Positions 47,488 through 59,400 of a stretch of 64,000 nt of DNA are shown here, piece by piece. Under the pieces are notes generated by a model. It saw only the letters and a program-made list of their open reading frames with translations. It made no database searches and had not been told where the DNA came from. The stretch lies in assembly GCA_946902985.2 (NCBI GenBank), contig OX336392.1, positions 16,342,716-16,406,715 on the forward strand, read 5' to 3'. Each line of letters starts with the position of its first letter. Within the stretch, counting starts at the first letter, position 1. The DNA is from Meconema thalassinum (taxonomy: Eukaryota; Arthropoda; Insecta; Orthoptera; Tettigoniidae). A program made the translations under genes and the position numbers.

Positions 47488-49808
47488 GGTCAGAATCTCA
47501 GTCTGTAGCATGCCCTGTCCATACAATTATACAGGAACCCTATGACCTAAATGTAAGAAATGAATTATTACATGAACTAAATGATGAAGGTATTATTCAG
47601 GAAGTGGTTAGTAAGAGCCCCATAGTTAAATTTAACGTGTCCGAGGCGTACACAGATGTTTTAATTGATAGTGGTTGTATGAAGAGTTGCATAAGTAGTG
47701 CATTTTATGATAAAATGAAAGGAACTGGAGTAAATTTTGAGGAGATGCCAATTAAAAGCACTTTTGTTATCACAGCTGTTGGGAAGAGGTCTAAAGTAAT
47801 TTCTAAGCAAGTTTTAGTAGACATTAAAATTAATAATCATGTAGAGAAGCAGATTTGCCTTGTAATTCCAAATTTAGTATTCAGTGTTATCTTGGGTTCA
47901 GAGTGGCTAAGTAGAGTGTCTGGTAACTTATGTTATGATGTAGGGAGTTTGACATTTAAATGGGGAGATTCTGAAGTAGAAGTAGCGTTCAATGACCAAA
48001 TTCAGAGAAGTAGTATTGTAGGTGTGATTTGTACTTTAAATGAGATATCGCCAGCCGTAGAGCGGGGCTCTCCATGTTTTGTGGGCAGTGTGATTACGAA
48101 CGGAAGTCTAGAGGACTCGTTACGTGAGGCTGCATTTCAGGGAAATATAGAGGATGAACAGTGTGTTCGGCTCTATGATGTGTTATGGTGTAATAGGAGA
48201 GTTTTTGAGGATCGCATTGGTATGGCCAATTGCTATACACATTCATTGAACGTTATTGATAGGTCAGTATTCACAGGACATAGATATCCTGTACCTTTCG
48301 CTTATCAGAGTGCAGTTGAGGCACAAATTAACCAGATGCTTGAAGATGGGATTATTGAGCACTCGAACAGTCCATATGTTAATTCTTTGATCACGGTACC
48401 CAGGACCGACGGCACTGTTCGTATTTGTTTAGACGCTCGTTTGGTTAACAGTAGAATTAGTTCAGATCAGCTGAAATCTATGTCAATAGAAGAATTAATG
48501 CAAACATTTGAGGGGAAGAAGTATTTCACTTGTGTAGATTTGAGTTCCAGTTTTTGGCAAGTGCCACTTATGTACGAAGATAGACCATTTACAGCTTTTA
48601 GTCATAAATATAACCTTTATCAATTTTGTAGAACACCTTATGGGTTAAAGAGTAGTTCAGCAGCTTTAATTAGGGCTTTAAACATTGCATTAGGGGATGA
48701 CTCAGGAGAGTTTGTAACCATTTACATAGATGATATGGTAATTAGTTCACGCAGTTTTGAGGAGCATCTACGTCATTTAAATATAGTTTTTCAGAAGTTA
48801 GATCAGGCAGGGTTCACTTTGAAGCTGTCTAAGTCGTCATTCTGTCAGTCAGAAGTGACATTTTTAGGTCATAGAGTGTCGAGTAGAGGTGTAACACCAG
48901 AAGAAAGTAGGGTTAATAAGATACTTAATGCAGAGGTGCCACAGAATGTTAAACAGTTAAAAACTTACCTGGGAAGTTGCAACTTTTTCAGGAGGTTCGT
49001 TCTTAAATACTCAGGGTTGGTAGAACCATTCAGGGAATTGCTTAAAAGTGGGACTCGGTGGAGATGGGAGTCCAAGCATGATCAGGCTTTTAGAGCGCTG
49101 AAGGAAGGTTTTGAGAAAGCTGTAGTGCTGAAATATCCGTTAAAAGATAAGGAATATGTGGTTATGACAGATGCTTCACATATAGGCATTGCTGGAGTAT
49201 TATGTCAGAAAGATGATGAGGGTAATCTGTGCATTGTATCTTTAGCCTCGCGAGGACTGACTGCAGCAGAGAAAAGATACACGATTACTGAGTTAGAGCT
49301 TTTAGGTATTGTTTTCAGTTTAGGGAAATTTAGAATGTATTTAGTAGGGGGGAAATTTGAGATCCACACAGATCACCATGCATTACTGTATATGAGGACT
49401 TGTAAACTCAGTTCTAACAGAGTTAGTAGGTGGATTCTTGCTCTGCAGGAATACGAATTCACAGTAAAATATATTAAAGGTAAAGATAACATTCTTGCAG
49501 ACATGCTATCGAGGGACACTAATTTATGTAGGGATTATCCTGTGGTTAAAGCAGAGGACGGTATTTTAATATGTGCATGTGTGGACAGTAGCAACAGGGC
49601 ATCGTTACAGACACTGAGAAATATGCTAGTGGAGCAACGTGATGACGTTCATTTAAGGGAGCCACTTGCAAGGTTGGAAGCAGGTGACGCAGTACCATTT
49701 ATAGTTTCCAAACGTATTGGCAAAACAGCATATGTGCTGGAGAATAGTGAGGGAAACAGATTATACGGGACGTATAATATACATAGTCTACGAAAATATG
49801 TGTCATAA
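47433..49808 (+). CDS. Pol: protease, RT, RNase H; integrase core deleted
   Basis: Open in the -1 frame from 47433, expected as a Gag-Pol fusion. Aspartic protease: VLIDSGCMKSCIS (about 47655), ILGSEWLSR. RT: QMLEDGIIEHSNSPYVNSL, VCLDAR-type RICLDARLVN, YGLKSSSAAL, YIDD at 48723-48734, TFLGHRVSSRGV. RNase H: VMTDASHIGIAGVLC (about 49165), YTITELELLGIVF, IHTDHHALLY. Then DNILADMLSRD, a short linker (LVEQRDDVHLREPLARLEAG) and directly PFIVSKRIGKTAYVLE...LYGTYNIHSLRKYV, which resembles the extreme C-terminal module of an integrase. The zinc-binding HHCC and D,D35E core, about 300 residues, are missing without breaking the frame (junction near 49685-49700). The element could reverse transcribe but should need integrase from elsewhere. 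Confidence 0.93.
47460..47466 (+). promoter_or_regulatory. -1 ribosomal frameshift site U UUA AAC
   Basis: TTTAAAC lies in the gag frame as NNT TTA AAC, 7 codons before the gag stop. The -1 frame opens at 47433 (after a TAG at 47430) and runs uninterrupted into pol. TTTAAAC is one of the most efficient known -1 slippery heptamers. A downstream stimulatory structure was not assessed. Confidence 0.88.
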
Positions 49809-50460
49809 AGTGAGTGTGTTTAGCTGGCGAGCCAGCCTATCAAATGAGTAAGGGTGGTATTTGGTGCGTGGGAGGATCTGGTCTTAAGGCAGGCGTATCA
49901 GAAGTCACACAGGGGGGTAGTATGTAAGTAAATGAGAGTTTTTAAGGTACAGGGAAATATGACGGGATTGTCGGATGCTGTTGAGCACTAAAATGTCTCG
50001 ATGCACCAAGGCCATTTTGGCAGCGCTGATGGGTTCCCATTTATCTCCAAGAGATGGGGGAGCGCTTGTATAGGGCTTGTTAGCTTAAGGCGTCCACGAG
50101 ATAAAAGATGGGCCATCAGAATGCGAGACAGTCCTTCATGAAACTCATACATATCAGCACACGTGATTTCTGTTTACGGCCTCGCCATGTAAGATTTGTA
50201 AGTGTGTAATTTAAGATAATTTGTACAATGGTATTATTTGTGTGAGGAGAAATGGTCTGTGTTGGGAACTAGTATTAAGTAGAATATGGTTAACGGGAAC
50301 TTAACAAGACAGGGCGATTACAGCACAGAAATATTTGGTGTTATATGTAATGCCCTAGGAATCAACCTGGGGAGGTCTATAAATATGTAGACCTGGACAA
50401 ACGGAGTGTGATGTGATGATACTAACCAACAAAATCAGTAATACAAGGATTCAGCAGAAG
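49809..50460 (+). other. Retrotransposon 3' internal region, left part
   Basis: Non-coding after the pol stop; no envelope frame seen. Continues after LINE-A at about 55774. The exact LINE-A 5' border is not resolved and lies somewhere in 50400-50480. Confidence 0.5.
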
Positions 50461-50707
50461 AGAATCCTCATAACCTCTCCACTCCAACTCCCAACACTGA
50501 CCTGCACGTGGTGTCCCCTGCTAAGCTGAGCAACCCAGTGGAAGGTTGGGTAATCAATCCCAGCGGGAAACTGGGTCAGTGAACAGACTAGTGTTGGGGG
50601 GGGGACTGAGAATTATTTTCTCAGTTCTTTCACCTTTCTGAATAACATTCAGGATTGTAATTCGAGGATTTATCCTCCCCTCAAGGTGTAACCTTAGATA
50701 GTCGACC

Positions 50708-53700
50708 ATGAAAAGTCATTTGAAGAATAATTCCGCCGTCTGTAATGATAGATTACAGAAAAGACAGCATTCGGATACGGTGGGCTGTCATGCGGAAGAT
50801 AATGACGAATCGGAGCGTCTGAAAACTCATCAAGTAGCAAACAAACAAATACTACGGAAAATCAAACCTAAACAAGTCTCATTCTTTTCTACACATAATG
50901 TTAACTCTCTGGTTCAAACTGGAAAATTGAAGATCATCACGGATATCATGAGAAGTCATAAAATTCTAATTATGGCCCTTCAGGAAATTAGAAATAGTGA
51001 TCAAGACCATCTGGAATCACAAGGATACAGACTATATAAAGGAATTCCGGGAAAAAGAGTTATGAAAAATTGTCCACAATTTGGTAACGGATTCTTAATA
51101 GATCTCAGAATCATTGACTCGATAACAGAATTTAAATCTCAATCCTCGAGACTTACGACCCTAACTTTGAAATCGGCAAATAAAACATATACAATTATTA
51201 ATGCACATGCTCCTACTAATCAAAAAAACAACACCATTAAGGACAGAGAAGAAGTACAAAAATTCTGGGATCTTTTGGATCAAACTTTAATAAACATCCC
51301 TTCATCAAACATCAAAATTCTCCTTGGTGATTTCAATGCGCAACTCGGACAAGAAAGAAGATATAGAGATATCATTGGAAAATGGACAGCACATAAACGA
51401 ACCAATAAAAATGGTCAAAGATTAGTCGAAATTTGTAGAAACCACAAATTAATCTCTAAATCAACATGTTTTAAAAGACAGCCCCATAAATTGAAAACTT
51501 GGAAACATCCTGACTTCAGAAGGGGTGAATGGCAGTTGGATCATGTCTGCATGGATAAATTTCACCATCGCGAAATTCACAATGTCGAGGTTCTAAGGGG
51601 AGTTGACTCAGGATCAGACCACTATGTGGTAAAGATAATTCACAATGTCAAGGTTCTAAGGGGAGTTGACTCAGGATCAGACCACTATGTGGCAAAGATA
51701 ATTCACAATGTCGAGGTTCTAAGGGGAGTTGACTCAGGATCAGACCACTATGTGGCAAAGATAATTCACAATGTCAAGGTTCTAAGGGGAGTTGACTCAG
51801 GATCAGACCACTATGTGGTAAAGATAATTCACAATGTCAAGGTTCTAAGGGGAGTTGACTCAGGATCAGACCACTATGTGGTAAAGATAATTCACAATGT
51901 CAAGGTTCTAAGGGGAGTTGACTCAGGATCAGACCACTATGTGGCAAAGATAATTCACAATGTCGAGGTTCTAAGGGGAGTTGACTCAGGATCAGACCAC
52001 TATGTGGCAAAGATAATTCACAATGTCAAGGTTCTAAGGGGAGTTGACTCAGGATCAGACCACTATGTGGCAAAGATAATTCACAATGTCAAGGTTCTAA
52101 GGGGAGTTGACTCAGGATCAGACCACTATGTGGTAAAGATAATTCACAATGTCAAGGTTCTAAGGGGAGTTGACTCAGGATCAGACCACTATGTGGCAAA
52201 GATAATTCACAATGTCGAGGTTCTAAGGGGAGTTGACTCAGGATCAGACCACTATGTGGCAAAGATAATTCACAATGTCGAGGTTCTAAGGGGAGTTGAC
52301 TCAGGATCAGACCACTATGTGGTAAAGATAATTCACAATGTCAAGGTTCTAAGGGGAGTCGACTCAGGATCAGACCACTATGTGGCAAAGATAATTCACA
52401 ATGTCAAGGTTCTAAGGGGAGTTGACTCAGGATCAGACCACTATGTGGTAAAGATAATTCACAATGTCGAGGTTCTAAGGGGAGTTGACTCAGGATCAGA
52501 CCACTATGTGGCAAAGATAATTCACAATGTCGAGGTTCCAAGGGGAGTTGACTCAGGATCAGACCACTATGTGGTAAAGATAATTCACAATGTCAAGGTT
52601 CTAAGGGGAGTTGACTCAGGATCAGACCACTATGTGGTAAAGATAATTCACAATGTCAAGGTTCTAAGGGGAGTTGACTCAGGATCAGACCACTATGTGG
52701 TAAAGATAATTCACAATGTCAAGGTTCTAAGGGGAGTTGACTCAGGATCAGACCACTATGTGGCAAAGATAATTCACAATGTCAAGGTTCTAAGGGGAGT
52801 TGACTCAGGATCAGACCACTATGTGGTAAAGATAATTCACAATGTCAAGGTTCTAAGGGGAGTTGACTCAGGATCAGACCACTATGTGGCAAAGATAATT
52901 CACAATGTCGAGGTTCTAAGGGGAGTTGACTCAGGATCAGACCACTATGTGGTAAAGATAATTCACAATGTCAAGGTTCTAAGGGGAGTTGACTCAGGAT
53001 CAGACCACTATGTGGTAAAGATAATTCACAATGTCAAGGTTCTAAGGGGAGTTGACTCAGGATCAGACCACTATGTGGTAAAGATAATTCACAATGTCGA
53101 GGTTCCAAGGGGAGTTGACTCAGGATCAGACCACTATGTGGTAAAGATAATTCACAATGTCGAGGTTCTAAGGGGAGTTGACTCAGGATCAGACCACTAT
53201 GTGGCAAAGATAATTCACAATGTCGAGGTTCCAAGGGGAGTTGACTCAGGATCAGACCACTATGTGGTAAAGATAATTCCCAATGTCAAGGTTCTAAGGG
53301 GAGTTGACTCAGGATCAGACCACTATGTGGTAAAGATAATTCACAATGTCAAGGTTCTAAGGGGAGTTGACTCAGGATCAGACCACTATGTGGTAAAGAT
53401 AATTCACAATGTCGAGGTTCCAAGGGGAGTTGACTCAGGATCAGACCACTATGTGGCAAAGATAAAAATAAAATTAACTCCAATGGCCAAGAAAAAACCT
53501 AATAATAACAATAGGAGGAAATTTGATCCATCTACCTTAATAAAAAAATATAGAGTACTGTGAAAGAACAGGAGAAGAATCTCTCAACACTAAAACATTG
53601 GACGAATTAATCACTAAATTAAAATCAATAGCAGAGGAGTTAGCACCAATAAATCCAAGGAAAAAACATGAATGGTGGAATGTAGATTGTGATCAAGCAA

Positions 53701-55712
53701 TAGAGAAAAGACACCAAGCATGGATAAAACATCAAGCTCTAAAGTCAGAAGAATCAAATTTAGAACTAACTATACAAAGAAAATTAACCCATAAAATCAT
53801 CAGACAAACGAAACGTAATCATCTTAAGAATACACTGGAAAAGATAGAAGACGATTTCAGGAAAAAGCAATCTCGAGATTATTACAAAACATTTGGTAAA
53901 TATCTTAAAAAATTTGAAGCTCCAACATTAATGTTGAAAAATCAAACGGGGAAGTTAGCACATTCTAACCAAGAAAATACAGAGATCCTTGCAGAAGCAT
54001 TCGAGAAACTGTTAAATTGTGATGATCCACTGGAAACCCTGCAAGTAAACACTGATACACCTATTTTAACTTCACCTGATTTAATAAATCCTCCAAACAT
54101 TAATGAAGTAGAACTCGCAATTAAAGAACAAAAAAATTACAAAACTTGTGGCGAAGACTTAGTCTTTGCTGAAATCTGGAAAAATGCTGGTAAACCTGCG
54201 ATTATAAATCTTCATCAACATCTAGTTAAAATGTGGATTACTGAAGAAATTCCTGCACACTGGACCACAGGAATAATCCATCCATTATTTAAGAAAGGAG
54301 ACAAAACGAACCCAGATAACTACAGAGGAATTACCCTTCTGGACTGCACATATAAAATTTTCTCTCGCATAATTTACAACAGGATCAAAAACATTCTGGA
54401 ACCACAACTTGGAGAATATCAAGGAGGATTTCGCCCTTACAGAAGTTGTCCAGACCAAATCCTTAGCCTGAAATTAATAATGGAATATTACAAAAACAGA
54501 AATAAGCAACTCTTTATCTCTTTTATAGATTTCAAAAAAGCCTATGATAGTATTCATAGACTGACACTGCTAAAAATCCTCAGATCATATGGTCTCCATC
54601 CTAAATTGATAAAAATCATTCAATTAACATTAACAAACACAAATTCGAAAGTTAAATTTAGGGGAGAAATATCAACAGCTTTCTCAGTAAAAACTGGTCT
54701 CAGACAAGGTGATGGATTATCCCCTCTGCTTTTCAATGTGGCTCTTGATTATATCATGAAGGTTTGGCAAAAGGAAAACCCTCCTAACATCAAAATTGGA
54801 ACAAAACCATCAATAAAAATAAACTGCTTAGGATTTGCAGATGATTTGGCTCTTTTAGCACTAGACAAGGAAGAGGTTTGTACTCAGATCACTAGTCTCC
54901 AAGAAATTGCTCAAGGGATAGGATTACAGATATCCTTTGAAAAAACTGAGATCATGCCTATGAAACCCTTAGATATAAATGAAGTCTATATAAATGATCA
55001 TAAAATTAACCTAGTTCCTCAATTTAAGTATCTTGGAGAAATTATAACACATAACTTAAACGAAAAAGTAACTTGGATAAATAGAACAAATAAAATGAAA
55101 AAGGCACAATCTCTAACCTGGTCAACATATAATAAAAAATGCCTATCAATAGCTACTAAGATCCAATATTATAAAACTGTAACTCTCCCAGAAGCCACTT
55201 ATGCTTGTGAAACACTGTTCCAAATTAAAAATGAACAAAGAACTGATCAGCTCCTCAAAACGGAAAGAAGAATCATTAGAACGTGCATAAATAAAAAGTA
55301 TCAGGTTGAGGGAGTCTGGAGGATTCTCCCAAATGAAACTGTCTATCGTGAGATTGATCCCATCACCAGCACAATGAAGAAGAAAAGAATTTCATATTTT
55401 TTTCACATCTTACGGCTTCCAGAAAAGAGAATTGTACGCCAACTGGTGATGAGAAATCTAGGAAAGAAAACTGGAGGAAAATGGATCCAAGAAATCCAAC
55501 AAGATCTCAAAGCAGTTGGACTTAAGATAACAGATGCCGAGGAGAAAAATAAAATTAACACCATTCTTAAAACTCACAAATTTTCTGCAGAAATGACACA
55601 TAGAAAGCCTATGGAGATTTCAGATGAGTTGAGAAAATCCCGATCTGAAAGAATGAAAAAGTACTGGAAAGAGCGCAAGAACCAAGCAGTACTACCTTCA
55701 AAGAAGAAGTGA
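50708..55712 (+). pseudogene. LINE-A endonuclease-RT, repeat-expanded, one frameshift
   Basis: Endonuclease: VSFFSTHNVNSLVQTGKLKI, LIMALQEIRNSDQ (catalytic Glu), NAHAPTNQ, ILLGDFNAQLGQERR (Asp/Asn), GEWQLDHVCM, GVDSGSDHYVVKI (Asp/His). The last motif is repeated 30 times (51575-53464). The first frame stops at 53561-53563, because the A7 run at 53542-53548 has one A too many; the second frame carries on to 55712. RT: GIIHPLFKKGDKTNPDNYRG, GEYQGGFRPYRSC, FIDFKKAYDSIHR, GLRQGDGLSPLLFNVALD, GFADDLALL, FKYLGEII, then a basic C-terminus ending PSKKK. Apart from the repeat and the shift, all catalytic motifs are present. Confidence 0.92.
51575..53464 (+). repeat. 30 x 63-bp in-frame minisatellite in the endonuclease
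   Basis: Exactly 30 uninterrupted units of 63 bp (1890 bp), each encoding IHNV(E/K)V(L/P)RGVDSGSDHYV(V/A)KI, 21 residues. Units differ mainly at three positions: GAG/AAG, CTA/CCA and GTA/GCA. Single variants are a silent GTC in unit 13 and CCC for CAC in unit 28. There are no spacers and no length changes. The sister LINE-B has the same segment once (LNVKTRRGFFDSDHHLLQIK). Confidence 0.98.
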
Positions 55713-55773
55713 TTGTGGAACGACTCAAGTGGTCCAATGTGACCAATCAAGATAATAATAATAATAATAATAA

Positions 55774-56302
55774 TGCACATTTACTGTTTTTTTTTTTCAG
55801 AAGTCAATATTAATTTAATCTACTTCAAAGAGAGATTAAGTATTATGGTCACGAGGCGCTGCCACAATAGTGTGATCGTGTGCTCAGTGATAAGTGAGAT
55901 TAAATGTCACCATAAGGAGGGGACCTCCAGTGAAATTAGGGAGTTCTATGGTGATATAAATATATCAGAACACCTTCAATGCGTGTGATATGACATCATA
56001 AATACATAGTGCTCACACATTAATTATGTCTATTTCTCCAACATAGAGAAATTTGAGAGGCGGAAATATCCGTGGAACACTATTCCATATGTAAAACATT
56101 GGACTGGTTGCAAAGTGCAATCCATAGTGACAACAAACTTTGACGCAAAGTGCGTGAAGAAAAAATATGAGTGTATATATCTGTAATTTAGGGTGATTTC
56201 ATTTATGTAATATGTATTTTGGATGGGGTTTATTAACGTGTCTGGGATAATCGGATAATGGACCGTCGTCACGGTAAATCATCCGATGATCCGAGGCGAA
56301 TA
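55774..56302 (+). other. Retrotransposon 3' internal region, right part
   Basis: Non-coding stretch between the LINE-A tail and the 3' LTR. Begins with a T11-12 CAG stretch. Ends GATGATCCGAGGCGAATA before TGTAACG; the polypurine tract is weak or worn. Confidence 0.6.
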
Positions 56303-56426
56303 TGTAACGTGTTTTTCGAGGGGTTTTATGCAACTGGCATAAGTCAGTAGGAAGCCATTCTATATTTATTTACGCGGCAAATTGTTCAGCCAAGAGAATT
56401 TTTCATGGTAATTTATTATTATTATT
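56303..56426 (+). repeat. 3' LTR, first part
   Basis: Matches 44113-44236 (start of the 5' LTR) with two or so differences, up to the LINE-B insertion point GGTAATTTATTATTATTATT. Confidence 0.95.
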
Positions 56427-59400
56427 TCCGATTATTCCCCTTCAGGAGAGCGTGAGAACTTGAGCCAATCACAGCTTCACTTCCTTTTCCTCTCTTCTTT
56501 TCTTCCCAAAACCTCTTCATTAGTTCACTGTGCTTTTTCTTCCTTTCCTCTGTCCATTTTTTTCCCGATGTATCTTTCCTTGAAACTTGTACAATTTTCG
56601 TGTTTCTGATTTTATTTCTAAATTGTTCTCTGTCCTTAATGTCGTCTTCAGAGATTTTAAGTAATTCCATATCTTCATGTACTTCTTTAATCCAACTGGT
56701 CTTTAATTTACTTGCATTCACGATATTGAAAATCTTCTTAGTGAGTCTGTTCTCATCCATCCTATATATGTGTCCATAGAACTGCAGACGTCTCTTCCTA
56801 AATTTATCTACAATGGTGTCTGTATTTTCATAAAGTTCCTTTGTTGGTCTCCTGACCCAAATTCCATTACGGAAAACAGCGCCATGGATTTTCCTAAGAA
56901 TTTTTCGTTCCTGTTTCTCAATATCATGAATTCTTGTCATTCCTCTAATGACGGTTGTTTCTGCCGCGTACAAGGCTTCAGGCAAGACAACTGTGTTATA
57001 ATGGCGCAATTTTGCATTGCGAGATACTGCTCTTTTGTTATAATGATTCCATGTCAGCTTGTACGCCTTCTGCAATTTTACTATTCTATCTGCATTAGAA
57101 ATTGTGTTCAATCCTGTGGGTTGGATGGCTTCTCCTAAATATTTGAAGTGAGTGACCTGCGAGATTTTTCCATATTGCGTTCGCAAGGTGATGTTTCCTG
57201 TTGATTTGGTATCCATATACTGTGTTTTTTCATAGGAAATATCAAGTCCCGTTTTACTGGAGATTTCATGTAGTTTCTCTAGCGCTAATATGGCTTCATC
57301 CTTGTTGTTTGTTAAGATGGCCAGATCATCTGCAAAGGCCAAGCATTTCACAGTGACTCTTTTCCCTTTCTCCTTTCCAATTTGGATACCTTTCACATGC
57401 TTTTCCCATTCTGTGATGATTTTGTCCAGTACGATGTTGAACAAGAGTGGTGATAAACCATCCCCTTGTCGAACTCCAGTATGTATTGCAAAAGAGTTAG
57501 AGATTTCTCCCATGAATTTCACCTTTGAGGTAGTTCCCAATAATGTTTCCTGGATGATGGCCCTCGTCTTCCTGTCAACTCCTAATTCTTCTAGTCTATT
57601 AAACAAGGTTTGTCTGTCAACCGAATCGTAAGCCTTTTTGAAATCCACAAATGTGACTGTAGTGTTCCTGCATCTTCGGATGTGCAGTATGGTCTTGAGG
57701 TTCCAGATCTGCTCAATACAGGACCTTCCCTTCCTGAAACCTGCCTGATATTCTCCAATATGGTGGTCCACCTGTGGCTCGAGTCGATTCAGCAAAGCTT
57801 TAGAGAGAATTTTATAGGCGACTGGAAGAAACGAAATTCCTCTATAATTATTCGGATCAGTTTTGCTTCCCTTCTTATGGAGTGGGTGTATCAAAGCACT
57901 CTTCCATTCTTTTGGGATTTTCTCTGTTTTCCAGACATCTGATATTATTCTGTGAATTTTTGGTGTTATGTGTTCATGATCCAATTTCCAAACTTCTGCA
58001 ATAAGTCCATCTTCACCAGGGGCTCTATTGTTTTTTAATGACTTGATTATGTCCACTATTTCTTCATGTGATGGTGGAAGTGAATCAAGGTTGGGCACTG
58101 GTTTTGCAAATTGAAGTTGTTCAGAAGGTGCTTCGCAATTAAGGAGTGTACTGAAATATTTAGCTAGAATTTCACAATTATTGCTCGTATTTGTTTCCAG
58201 AGATCCATCAGGTCGTTGGAAGCATAAACTAGGGGGTTGAAAACCTACTATATTTTCTCTAAAGGTCTTGTAAAAATTTCTGGTGTTGTTCTTAGTGAAG
58301 TCCTGTTCTATTTCATTTAGCCTATTATTATCATAATTGCGCTTTTCTCGGCGAATAATTTTAGAAGTGTTTTTCCGAACCTGCACAAATTCTTGCCATT
58401 TTTCTGTTGTTTTATGGCTATTGAAATTATTCCATGCTTTAAACCTATATTCAATAGCATGATCGCATGTGATGTTCCACCACCTATGTTTTCTCTTTCT
58501 CGGAGGTTGACCGAATTTTATTGCTTGTTTCATTTTCTCTGCAAGTTCAGACCAGCTCGTGGTATCCATTTGACGGATTTCTTCAATGATGTTCATCTTG
58601 TTGAATTCAAGGTATTCTGGATCAGTTCGGAAAAGCTGGGTTCCCCTTATCCTTTGTCTGTTGGGTTGAAATTTTACCTTGATTTGTAGTAAATGATGAT
58701 CTGAGTCAAAGAATCCTCTCCTGGTTTTCACATTAAGGACTTCTTTAGCGTTCCTTCTAGAGATAGCAACGTGGTCAATCTGGAATTCTCCAAGTGTTTC
58801 ATTGGGGGATATCCATGTTGTTAATTTACGCGTAGGCTTCTGGAATTGTGTTGACATAATTTGGAGATTGAAATTTTGACAGAAGCTTATAAGGTGTTCA
58901 CCATTTTTATTGGTTCTGCTATGAGCAGTGTATGGTCCTGTAATTCCCCTATATTTCTTTTCTTTTCCTAACTGACCATTAAAATCCCCCAGTAGAATCT
59001 TGACATGATGTTTGGGAATTTTGTTCGTGATTTCCTCCAGAAGTTCCCAGAAGTCTTCTATTACCTGAGGGTCTTTCCTGTTGTAGTCATTCGTTGGTGC
59101 ATGCACGTTAATCAGTGTGTATACCTTGTTTCCCGATTTTATTGAGAGTGTTGAGAGTCTTTCTGATGGTGAAGTAAAATCAATTACTGAATCTGTGACG
59201 GACTTGCTAACCGCAAAACCTGTGCCAAATTGTCTTGGTCCTGTGTTGATCTGCACTGCAGGTTTTCCTTTATAGAGCCTGTAATTCTCAGAATCAAAGT
59301 GATTTTCATCTGTAAATCGTGTTTCCTGCAATGCCAAAATTTTGATGCTGAATTTATCAAGCGTGTTCGTTAGATGTTTGAGTTTCCCAGGCTTAAGCAA

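Larger units (their letters stand above)
50460..55773 (+). mobile_element. LINE-A, full length, RTE-like
   Basis: 5' leader with a G run (50595-50603), endonuclease-RT coding region 50708-55712, a 45-bp 3' UTR (GACCAATCAAGATAATAAT...) and an (AAT)n tail to 55773. The 3' end matches the truncated copy at 9134. It is inserted into the LTR element downstream of pol. The coding region carries a 30-unit tandem expansion and one frameshift. I could not find the target duplication. Confidence 0.9.

Noticed and set aside
51575..53464. CRISPR array
   Set aside because: The units are directly abutting, with no unique spacers, and lie in a LINE coding frame of a eukaryotic genome.
53542..53563. Programmed frameshift joining the two LINE-A frames
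   Set aside because: The shift is a single extra A in an A7 run and LINE-B encodes the same region in one frame, so mutation or a homopolymer sequencing error is simpler.
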